The notes beneath the pieces were generated by a model, which had not been told where the DNA came from, searched no databases, and worked only from the letters and a program-made list of their open reading frames with translations. Positions 35,992 to 43,388 of a DNA stretch of 64,000 bases are shown here, in pieces (position 1 is the stretch's first letter; every line of letters starts with the position of its first letter). The stretch is from Bacillus dicomae. Lineage in GTDB: Bacteria > Bacillota > Bacilli > Bacillales > Bacillaceae_G. Both the position numbers and the translations under genes were made by a program. The stretch spans positions 124,001-188,000 of the forward strand of contig NZ_VHIV01000003.1 of NCBI RefSeq assembly GCF_006494425.1. Direction: 5' to 3'.

Positions 35992-36102
35992 TTTCTTTCT
36001 CCCATTAAATAGAATGTAAATTATTATAATTAATTTTATAAATATTAAAATTTAATATTAACAAGTTCGTTTGCATACTCGTTAGCACTTTTCATCAAGT
36101 AA

Positions 36103-36227
36103 CTAATACGATATTTCAACGAATTCCTCAATACGATCTATGCAGTGCAATTTCTCCTCGTATTTGTTTTTCCTTACTTCCCTTCACTATTTAATTCTGG
36201 AATCCAACCTGTTACCAAACCTTCATA
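36103..36227 (-). pseudogene. Decayed small gene, possibly HicB-like
   Basis: Reading the minus strand, YEGLVTGWIPELNSEGK ends in TAA. A different frame then gives KYEEKLHCIDRIEEFVEISY and TAG. A frameshift between them would make one protein resembling HicB-type antitoxins (IPELN...G...EEA). No start is found. Weak evidence. Confidence 0.3.
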
Positions 36228-36235
36228 AGATTAAT

Positions 36236-36420
36236 TTATAATACAAATTTTACAATTGCAATATATATAGTTTCCGACTCTATTCAATTATTATGTTTAA
36301 ATTTGATGAATTTGTGAATATAAACAATTACTAATAAGATATTTTTCTATTAAACTTTGAATTACTTGTAAGAAATGGTAAAGTTAATAAGGTAAAAAAT
36401 ACATTAAGTGAGGCGATTTT
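36236..36420. promoter_or_regulatory. Upstream region of the SLH-MBL gene
   Basis: A/T-rich, no open frame with a ribosome binding site. It must carry the promoter of the downstream plus-strand gene, but I could not pick boxes confidently. Confidence 0.3.
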
Positions 36421-37806
36421 TTGAAGAAGTTTAGTTTATTATTAACAGCATTTGTCATGATTTTATCATTGTTTATCCCAAATCTTACAAGTGCTAAATC
36501 TTTCCCTGATGTCCAATCTAATCATTGGGCAATAAAAGAAATTAACTATTTATCGGATAAAGGTATTATTAATGGTACTCCGGAAGGCTTTTTTAAACCA
36601 AGTGATAATGTAACGCGTGGACAAATGGCCTTAATGCTAGATTTATCATTAAAATTAGAAAAACCATCTAGCTATAATCATATTTTTTCCGATGTAGCCA
36701 AAGGCATCTATTACTATGATTCTGTACATAAGTTAGCACATAACAACATTGTACAACGCGAAACAAACTACTTCCCTAACCGCTCATTATCTCGTGCAGA
36801 AATGGCAGTAGTTCTTGTTAAAACTTTTGATTTGAAACCGACAGGTGCCGACGTAAATTTCCCTGATGTTCCATCTAATCACTGGGGTTACAATTATGTC
36901 AAAATTTTAGCTCAAAATAATATTACCGCTGGATTCCCTGATGGTACATTTGGTCCAGATGTAAAAGTAACTCGTGAGCAATTCGCTGCATTTTTGGCTC
37001 GTGTATTAGAACCAAACTTCCGTCCAGCTCTTCCAAAGCCTAAAGGTAACTTAGAGGTGCATTATATTGATGTAGGACAAGGTGATGCTACTTTTATTAA
37101 ATCTCCAAGTGGAGAAACGATTCTTATTGACGGTGGTAACAACGGAAAAGGTAAAGTAGTAGCAAATTATTTAAAAGGATTAGGGTTCCAAACTATTGAT
37201 TATATGATCGCTACTCATCCTGATGCGGATCATGTAGGCGGATTAGATGAAGTGCTATATGCTATGAATGTAAAAAATGTTTATGCACCTAAAGTAAGCC
37301 ATACAACACAAACATTTAAAGACTTTTTAACTGCAGTAGCCAACAAAGGATTAACAATTAAAGAAGCGAAATCTGGAGTAACGTTACCAATCAATGGTTT
37401 AAATTCACAATTTTTAGCTCCCGTTAAAGAATACGGTAACGATTTAAATGAGTGGAGTGCTGTATTAAAAGTAACACACGGAAGTAAATCTTTCTTATTT
37501 ACTGGTGATGCTGAGTCTAAAAGTGAAAAAGATATGCTTCTAGCACATAGTTCTAACCTAAAGGCTGATGTATTAAAACCTGGTCACCATGGAAGTAAGA
37601 CATCTTCTTCACAGCCATTTTTAGATGCAGTAAAACCAAGTATTGCTGTGATTAGTGCAGGAGCAGGTAACCGCTATGGTCATCCTACACAGGAAACTTT
37701 AGCAAAGTTAAATTCAATGTCTGTTAAGGTATATAGAACTGATTTAAATGGAACTGTTATTATTAATAGCGATGGTTCTAACATTTCTGTAAGAACGGAG
37801 AGATAA
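36421..37806 (+). CDS. Cell-surface (SLH) anchored ComEC-like metallo-beta-lactamase-fold hydrolase
   Basis: 461 residues. A signal peptide ends near TSAKS (about 26). Three SLH domains follow (about 28-70, 88-130, 148-192), each with FPDV...HW or similar and RG/RAE/REQ helices, tethering to pyruvylated secondary wall polymer. The C-terminal half is a ComEC-type MBL domain: HYIDVGQGDATFI, metal motif HPDADHVGG (about 264), FTGDAE and LKPGHHGS. TTG 36421 after GAGGCG. A nuclease or phosphodiesterase role outside the cell is inference. Confidence 0.9.
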   Translation: MKKFSLLLTAFVMILSLFIPNLTSAKSFPDVQSNHWAIKEINYLSDKGIINGTPEGFFKPSDNVTRGQMALMLDLSLKLEKPSSYNHIFSDVAKGIYYYDSVHKLAHNNIVQRETNYFPNRSLSRAEMAVVLVKTFDLKPTGADVNFPDVPSNHWGYNYVKILAQNNITAGFPDGTFGPDVKVTREQFAAFLARVLEPNFRPALPKPKGNLEVHYIDVGQGDATFIKSPSGETILIDGGNNGKGKVVANYLKGLGFQTIDYMIATHPDADHVGGLDEVLYAMNVKNVYAPKVSHTTQTFKDFLTAVANKGLTIKEAKSGVTLPINGLNSQFLAPVKEYGNDLNEWSAVLKVTHGSKSFLFTGDAESKSEKDMLLAHSSNLKADVLKPGHHGSKTSSSQPFLDAVKPSIAVISAGAGNRYGHPTQETLAKLNSMSVKVYRTDLNGTVIINSDGSNISVRTER

Positions 37807-37808
37807 TT

Positions 37809-38021
37809 ATGAAAAGAGGTATTATTGACCGTTTTGAAGGCGAACTAGCAGTTATTGAAATAAATAACATAACAATTGATGTTCCTAAATCCAAGCTACC
37901 TTCCGCTGCAAAAGAGGGTGATGTACTTATAATCGAGAATGATAAGTACACAATTGATAAGGACGAAACAGATAAGAAAAGGCGTGAAATCCAAAATTTA
38001 ATGGATAAATTATTTGAATAG
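37809..38021 (+). CDS. DUF3006-family protein
   Basis: 70 residues starting MKRGIIDRFEGELAVIEI, the DUF3006 pattern. Two bases after the MBL stop, so translation is coupled. DUF3006 genes commonly follow ComEC-like MBL genes, but this one has no signal peptide while its partner is secreted. Function unknown. Confidence 0.85.
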   Translation: MKRGIIDRFEGELAVIEINNITIDVPKSKLPSAAKEGDVLIIENDKYTIDKDETDKKRREIQNLMDKLFE

Positions 38022-38041
38022 CAAAATTCAATAATAACTTG

Positions 38042-38070
38042 AGAAGAGCCGTCCAACTGATGGCTCTTCT
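38042..38070. terminator. Terminator between DUF3006 and the endolysin gene
   Basis: AGAAGAGCC and GGCTCTTCT arms, then seven T on the plus strand. Confidence 0.88.
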
Positions 38071-38087
38071 TTTTTTACATATAGTAG

Positions 38088-38894
38088 CTATTTAACTTCA
38101 TACCACCAACCTTTTCGATCAAGCCAATCTTTCATTCCATTTAATTGCGCATCGCTAGTTGGGTCGGAAACAAAATACGTTAAACCGTCCGATTGTAAAA
38201 TGAAGGTAGCAGTCATTTTTAAAGAATGTAATGCCCCCATAACATCTGGAGTTTCATAAGGTGTAAAGGCTCCAGTTTGTATAATATTTTGTTTAGAAAC
38301 TTTTGCTTGTACGTTTTCTTGTTTTGGTACCGATTCAGTAAACCAAGAAAGTGGCTTATTTCCTATTAGTTGATTTAAATCACATTTACCGATACCAGGT
38401 ACATTACCATTATCAGTGTATTGCCAAATATCACAAGGATATGCTGGTCTATTACCGCCATATCTAGGAATCCATACAAAGTCACTTTTTACGTTCGCCA
38501 TACCGAATGGTTCATACATATGGTGGCCAACATATAAGCCAACTTTCTTAGCACCTAGTCGGCGTAACTCATCGATAAAAGCTTGTGTACCGGCTCTCAT
38601 ATCATCCATTGTTTTCACTTCAACATCAGCCGCCCAAACCGTGGCGCTCTTATCACCCCGATTCCAAAAATCTTGTGCTTCCTTCTTTGCATCAGCTATT
38701 GAAATAAAACGGCAAAATGCATAGTTACCAAAAGGAATATTTCTTGTTTTCATTGCTTGGACATAATTTTTATATGAGGGATCTTCATAATTTGATCCAT
38801 CTTGTACCCTAGCAATTACGAAATCTAGTTGTGGAGCGGCTACATCCCAGTTAATGTTACCGTTCCACTTTGAAATATCTACAATGTAACCCAT
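38088..38894 (-). CDS. GH25 muramidase with PlyL/PlyG-type C-terminal wall-binding domain
   Basis: 268 residues without a signal peptide. The GH25 domain (1-180) shows [16 protein letters not shown] and DIWQYTDNG. The last 65 residues ([17 protein letters not shown] onward) match the Amidase02_C domain known from Bacillus phage amidases PlyL and PlyG. A phage endolysin mosaic. No holin is adjacent. ATG after AAAAAGGAGGTG. Confidence 0.88.
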   Translation of the reverse strand: MGYIVDISKWNGNINWDVAAPQLDFVIARVQDGSNYEDPSYKNYVQAMKTRNIPFGNYAFCRFISIADAKKEAQDFWNRGDKSATVWAADVEVKTMDDMRAGTQAFIDELRRLGAKKVGLYVGHHMYEPFGMANVKSDFVWIPRYGGNRPAYPCDIWQYTDNGNVPGIGKCDLNQLIGNKPLSWFTESVPKQENVQAKVSKQNIIQTGAFTPYETPDVMGALHSLKMTATFILQSDGLTYFVSDPTSDAQLNGMKDWLDRKGWWYEVK

Positions 38895-38936
38895 TGCTTA
38901 ACACCTCCTTTTTTATTATTATATTCAGAGCTCATC

Positions 38937-39100
38937 TTATTGCTCTTCTCCTTCTAAAAATTCAATAGTATTTGTTAGAGGAATTCCGATTTAACTGGCA
39001 TCTTCTACAAGAGATAGTAATTTATTTTCGCTAAATTATAAAACTTTTGATTCATACATTGTCTTGTTTGTTCCCATAATTGCACTGACTCAAATAGCTG
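38937..39100 (-). pseudogene. Decayed gene upstream of the endolysin
   Basis: Minus-strand frames give LFESVQLWEQTRQCMNQ and then, after a frameshift, LLSLVEDAS stop IGIPLTNTIEFLEGEEQ with TAA at 38937. One frameshift and one nonsense codon interrupt an otherwise protein-like sequence. Probably a remnant of the phage segment that left the endolysin. Confidence 0.5.
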
Positions 39101-39114
39101 CTACAAACAAAAAA

Positions 39115-39136
39115 GCATCACCTACCCTGGTGATGC
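39115..39136 (-). terminator. Terminator of the downstream GNAT gene
   Basis: GCATCACC and GGTGATGC arms with a 6-base loop, T run on the minus strand. Confidence 0.88.
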
Positions 39137-39166
39137 CACTTTTCTCGTATTATACGAATAATACTA

Positions 39167-39583
39167 TTATAACCTCTTCTCTAAAAAGTGTTGACTATGC
39201 CCTTTAGGATGATCTTCAACAACACCATATTCTCGGTAGCCGTACTTTTTATAAAATTCTGGTGCTTGAAAACTAAATGAATCTAATAATATTAATCTAC
39301 AACCTTTTTCCTTCGCAATGTCTTCGATTTTATGTAATAGTTGACTTCCATAACCATCATGACGAACTGAATCATCAACCCATAAAAAATCAATATGAAG
39401 ATGATAAAAATACATCGTTCCTGTTACCCCGCCAAAGATTTTCCCATTCTCATCTTTCACTACAAAACTTACTTGTTCCATCGGCTGTTTTGCTTCATCT
39501 GTTAAAATAGACATGTTATATTGAATGACTTTATTTTTTATGTATTCTCCTTCAGCGCGAGTACCATTCTCTATTTGTTTCAT
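39167..39583 (-). CDS. GNAT-family N-acetyltransferase
   Basis: 138 residues. LWVDDSVRHDGYGSQLLHKIE is motif A and FQAPEFYKKYGYREYGVV motif B, as in the small YesJ/YhbS-like group. The substrate is unknown. Confidence 0.82.
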   Translation of the reverse strand: MKQIENGTRAEGEYIKNKVIQYNMSILTDEAKQPMEQVSFVVKDENGKIFGGVTGTMYFYHLHIDFLWVDDSVRHDGYGSQLLHKIEDIAKEKGCRLILLDSFSFQAPEFYKKYGYREYGVVEDHPKGHSQHFLEKRL

Positions 39584-39609
39584 ATATCTCTTCCTTTCAG
39601 CTTACTAAG

Positions 39610-39987
39610 CTACCTTTCATTTTTACTTTTCCTTTTTAAAATACTAATAAATACGAATCCACCATAAGTAACAAAGCATGAAAAACCAATTATCCCTGGC
39701 ACAGAAACATAGCCTATTCTTATATAACTTATAACTGCAAAAGAAGCGATAGACAGTAAAATAGATGGCCAAAATATAAGACCTGTTTTTCTTCGTCTCT
39801 CTTTCGATGTACTTTCTTTTTCTTCAGAAACACGTGTACCAAAAAGTAATACAATACAAATGAGGATTGCTGCAAAATAAATAGTATCTAATGACAAATT
39901 GTGATCGTATAGTGCGATACCCACTTCAAGAGCAATAATCGCTACAATTAAAATAATGATTGTTGATGTCTTTAAGTTTCTTTTCAA
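39610..39987 (-). CDS. Four-helix membrane protein of unknown function
   Basis: 125 residues from TTG 39987 (AGGAGTGAGCGA upstream), hydrophobic at about 8-26, 35-48, 70-88 and 93-112 with a charged loop (SEEKESTSKERRRK). The start overlaps the stop of the serine hydrolase gene, so translation is coupled. I do not recognise a family. Confidence 0.65.
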   Translation of the reverse strand: MKRNLKTSTIIILIVAIIALEVGIALYDHNLSLDTIYFAAILICIVLLFGTRVSEEKESTSKERRRKTGLIFWPSILLSIASFAVISYIRIGYVSVPGIIGFSCFVTYGGFVFISILKRKSKNER

Positions 39988-40760
39988 TCGCTCACTCCTA
40001 GCATACTTCCACTATATTCTCTGTATATGTATTTCAAAGCTACTGCAAAAGCTTCATCTACCTCTTTATTTTCACGTCGATCAGGTAAATCTTTTCCCCC
40101 AATAACATAAAGAAACGGAAATTTGTTAAATATTCCTATTATACCAATATTTATTGTAGCTGAAGATAGTCCACCTGTCATATGAGCTAAGTGATATGAA
40201 TGTATTCCTTCATATTCACCTTGCTGCCTTACCATGCCGCTAATAATTGGTTCCCATAATTCTGCTTCTGATTTATACCCCTGAAAAATATGTACTAAAA
40301 GTGAAAGAACTTCATTTAATTCTCCAACATTGTTCTCATCTCTAGCGTCCTCTTGTATTTGAATTTTTGAAAAGTACGTTTGGGCATACATTTTCACAAC
40401 ATCCCATCCACCACAGTACATTACAACTGACTGTGCAACATAACTATCATGACATGCTATCATTACTTCTACTGCTTTACTAAGTGTTAAAGTCCTTCTT
40501 CCTTGTAAATGTGGATATAACTGTACACTATCTTCATTTGGATTAAACTTAACATGCTGAAGTATATCATTCCAATTACATTTATTTTCCTTCACCATTT
40601 GCGCTACTGCAAATCCGATTACTACTTTTGCTGCCGATGCTAACGGAATATTTAATTCACTATTATATGAAGCAACTATACAATTGCTTTTTGTAGAATA
40701 AATAGTTATCCCAACATGATCAGATTGTATCTCTTTCATTTTTTGAATGACAGTTTCCAT
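39984..40760 (-). CDS. Class A beta-lactamase-related serine hydrolase
   Basis: About 258 residues. SxxK motif is LASAAKVVIG (about 42-47), an SDN-like position is CHDSYVA, and the KTG position is replaced in HMTGGLS. No signal peptide, so it would be cytosolic, unlike a secreted beta-lactamase. GAGG is 7 nt from ATG 40760. Drug resistance should not be assumed. Confidence 0.75.
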   Translation of the reverse strand: METVIQKMKEIQSDHVGITIYSTKSNCIVASYNSELNIPLASAAKVVIGFAVAQMVKENKCNWNDILQHVKFNPNEDSVQLYPHLQGRRTLTLSKAVEVMIACHDSYVAQSVVMYCGGWDVVKMYAQTYFSKIQIQEDARDENNVGELNEVLSLLVHIFQGYKSEAELWEPIISGMVRQQGEYEGIHSYHLAHMTGGLSSATINIGIIGIFNKFPFLYVIGGKDLPDRRENKEVDEAFAVALKYIYREYSGSMLGVSD

Positions 40761-40860
40761 TTTCATTCCTCATTTCATATCGTTTTATCACCTTCAATAA
40801 TTCAATATAGAATGTAAAAACCCTTTTTAGCAGATTAAATCGGCTATTACAATAAGAAAA

Positions 40861-40888
40861 AGATAGCATGAAATTTCTCCATGCTACC
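40861..40888 (-). terminator. Probable terminator of the GNAT gene
   Basis: GGTAGCATGG and CATGCTATC arms, followed by TTTTTC on the minus strand. Confidence 0.7.
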
Positions 40889-40922
40889 TTTCTAAAATAA
40901 ATACTAGGCAAAATACAATTAT

Positions 40923-41435
40923 CTATTCTTCCGTAGGCGCTTTAGGACCGCTAAGCTCCAATTGATAAAAAGCTAAATCTAGCCATTTATTAAACTTATA
41001 ACCAGCCTTTTTGATTGAACCAGCATGAACAAATCCATAGTTTTCATGTAAAGAAATACTTTTCTCATTTTCCGCATCAATTCCAGCAATTAAAGTCATA
41101 TATTCTCTTTCTTTTGCACTTGTGATTAATTCCTTCAGTAAAAAAGTTCCAATTCCATTTTTTCTATATTTCTTATGAACATACACAGAATGCTCAATTG
41201 AGTATTTATAAGCTGGCCAAGCTCTAAACGGGCCAAATGTTGCAAATCCTACTACTTTATTATCTAGTTCGTATACAAAAATCGGATAACCATCAGCCTT
41301 TTTCTGTTCATACCAATCTATTCTATTTTCAAGGGTTACAGGTTTATATGCATATACAGCTGTTGTATTTAGTATCGCATCATTATATATATCTAAAATG
41401 TATATTACATCTTTTTCCGTTGCTTCCCTTATCAT
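40923..41435 (-). CDS. GNAT N-acetyltransferase, phosphinothricin/amino-acid type
   Basis: 170 residues. MIREATEKDVIYILDIYND, NTTAVYAYKPVTLENRIDW and VHKKYRKNGIGTFLLKEL are characteristic of the PAT/MddA family, which acetylates phosphinothricin, methionine sulfoximine or related amino acids. The real substrate is unknown. Confidence 0.85.
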   Translation of the reverse strand: MIREATEKDVIYILDIYNDAILNTTAVYAYKPVTLENRIDWYEQKKADGYPIFVYELDNKVVGFATFGPFRAWPAYKYSIEHSVYVHKKYRKNGIGTFLLKELITSAKEREYMTLIAGIDAENEKSISLHENYGFVHAGSIKKAGYKFNKWLDLAFYQLELSGPKAPTEE

Positions 41436-41469
41436 CGTTTTCTTCCTTTCATATACGTTCTCTTTTTAA

Positions 41470-42480
41470 CTACCTATTTGTTACACGAACACTAGCTTTT
41501 CGAAAGCCATCATAAATGTTTAATGCAGCAGATAAAACGTAAATGAGAATACCCCCACCAATTAGCCACTTTTTAAGTTCTTCCGGAGAAATAGTGAACA
41601 CATTTGCCACAAACGTAATAAATCCATCGGTAAATATGTGCGGATTTACTACAATTATAATGAATACTATCGTTCCAGCTATTTGGAGAATAGTATTCCC
41701 GATTGCCAATCTTTTCGTCCATTGTCCCTGTACTAACTTATAAAGAGATATAGCTATTTCAAAAACAATTATCATCACAACGATTGGCCAATATTGAAGT
41801 AACACATCTTGATTAAACGTTGGCGCGACAAACTTCAATCCACTTCCCGTACCACTGTATACGCCAACGAGATGATTCGCATAAAAATAAAGTGTAGCCC
41901 ATATTGCCGTCCACATTAACCCTCCAAAAACTTCAAACTTGGAGATTGCTTTTTTCTTCGGAATATGCGAAATGTTTTTCAAATCATGTGGCGTCCACTT
42001 TTTTAAACTTGTCGTCAGCGGCTCGGTTTCTTTGTTTTTATCCGTTCTTTCTAAAATAGCAAATACAAGTGTTAACCAGAAAAATACATGGAGGGCTACT
42101 TCAAAAATTTCTCCAATGCCTTTACCTATTAATTGTAAAATAACATTTAATACTGCTTGATCACCAGTATAACTTAAAAAATTTTCTGCAACCATTGCAA
42201 TGAGTGCGATAACAACTGCAATTGGAATGATCATTTTTAATAATGTCATATATACATCAAAATAACGTGGTCCAATTAAATGCATCGGTCTATCCAAATA
42301 TCCATTAGCTAATGAAACCGGACTCCCCAATTTTTCAAGAACTCTTTTTTCATCATCTTCATTATAATCATCAGGCAACATATCCTCAATTGTTGACCGT
42401 AGCTCAAGAATAATATCTTCACGATTTTTTTCAGGTAATCTCTTCGCTACTTCCTCGACATAAATATCAATCAAATTCAT
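41470..42480 (-). CDS. HAAS-domain multi-pass membrane protein
   Basis: 336 residues. The N-terminal cytosolic HAAS domain (about 1-66, EEVAKRLPEKNREDIILELR and LGSP) is the usual partner of PadR regulators. About seven hydrophobic segments follow. It overlaps the PadR gene by 14 bases. ATG after AAAGGAGGAGGAC. Likely senses or executes membrane stress, inferred from family. Confidence 0.82.
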   Translation of the reverse strand: MNLIDIYVEEVAKRLPEKNREDIILELRSTIEDMLPDDYNEDDEKRVLEKLGSPVSLANGYLDRPMHLIGPRYFDVYMTLLKMIIPIAVVIALIAMVAENFLSYTGDQAVLNVILQLIGKGIGEIFEVALHVFFWLTLVFAILERTDKNKETEPLTTSLKKWTPHDLKNISHIPKKKAISKFEVFGGLMWTAIWATLYFYANHLVGVYSGTGSGLKFVAPTFNQDVLLQYWPIVVMIIVFEIAISLYKLVQGQWTKRLAIGNTILQIAGTIVFIIIVVNPHIFTDGFITFVANVFTISPEELKKWLIGGGILIYVLSAALNIYDGFRKASVRVTNR

Positions 42481-42814
42481 TCTTGTCCTCCTCCTTTAAT
42501 AAGTTATAAAGTTCTTTCGAATCCTTTATCCATTCCTTTCTCAACTGCTGGAATATCTCTAATCCGTATTCAGTTAAAACATAATACTTACGAGGTCTGC
42601 TCTCTGTTTTATCCCAGCTACTCGTCACTAGCTCCTGTTTTTCTAATCGACGAAGTAGTGGATATAAAGTACTTTGATCGATTACGATTCCTGATTTCTC
42701 TAATAATTGGACAAGTGAATATCCATACTGTGGCGTTCTTAATTGGCTTAAAACCGCCAATGTCAATGTACCTCTTCTAAGCTCAGTAATTAATGAATTT
42801 AATAAAGCATCCAT
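42467..42814 (-). CDS. PadR-family transcriptional regulator
   Basis: 115 residues, winged-helix (LAVLSQLRTPQYGYSLVQLLE, TLYPLLRRLEKQELV) and a C-terminal helix. First gene of a two-gene operon with the HAAS protein. Two near-repeat inverted sites in the promoter suggest autorepression. Confidence 0.9.
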   Translation of the reverse strand: MDALLNSLITELRRGTLTLAVLSQLRTPQYGYSLVQLLEKSGIVIDQSTLYPLLRRLEKQELVTSSWDKTESRPRKYYVLTEYGLEIFQQLRKEWIKDSKELYNLLKEEDKNEFD

Positions 42815-42832
42815 GTATTCACCTCATTTTCA

Positions 42833-42892
42833 TTACTATATGTCATACAGTATATGTTTTATACTATGTATCGTACAGTATTAGTGTGACAA
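42833..42892 (-). promoter_or_regulatory. PadR operon promoter with two tandem operator-like sites
   Basis: 42861-42881 and 42833-42853 are 21-bp imperfect palindromes, both starting ATACTGTA and ending with the same ATAGTA half on the minus strand. TTGTCA (42887-42892) can act as -35, so the first site covers the spacer and -10. Confidence 0.6.
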
Positions 42893-42925
42893 AAACCAAT
42901 AAGCATTTACCAAAAAATAGATAAT

Positions 42926-42959
42926 AAAAAAGCACAAACTATATGATTTGTGCTTTTTT
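42926..42959 (-). terminator. Terminator of the DUF952 gene
   Basis: 13-bp perfect arms (AAAAAAGCACAAA and complement) around an 8-base loop, T run included. Confidence 0.88.
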
Positions 42960-42985
42960 AGCTAAATTATATACTTATAACACGC

Positions 42986-43318
42986 TTAACTTTGTAACTC
43001 TGGTAATATAAATTCTCCTTTTTCTTTAGGAAATGGATGAACATCAATAATTGCATCTATATTAATTCCTCCGTACACATGCGGATACTCTTGGCCGTTA
43101 GAAGCAGGTTCATATTTTATTTCTGCTTTTAGAAGGGCCGGATTAATTGTAAGTAATAAAACATCTTCTTCATGAACGAAATGTTTTTGAGCAACGTTTA
43201 AAGCTTGTTCTAAAAATGAACAGTGTATAAATCCCTCTTCTCTTAGTGATTTTTCATTAATTTCTCCAGTTGTTTTTGCGAATTCCCAATTTCTTTTTGT
43301 TATTACTTTTGTAATCAT
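42986..43318 (-). CDS. DUF952-family protein
   Basis: 110 residues. GFIHCSFLEQALNVAQKHF and the C-terminal YPHVYGGINIDAIIDVHPF are the DUF952 pattern, seen near glutathione/ADP-ribose fold proteins. ATG 43318 has GGGGGAC upstream. Function unknown. Confidence 0.8.
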   Translation of the reverse strand: MITKVITKRNWEFAKTTGEINEKSLREEGFIHCSFLEQALNVAQKHFVHEEDVLLLTINPALLKAEIKYEPASNGQEYPHVYGGINIDAIIDVHPFPKEKGEFILPELQS

Positions 43319-43388
43319 TATTATGTCCCCCATATTTTTATAAAATAAGAGACTTGTCTATTCATTACTAGAAAAGCCTCTTGAATTT

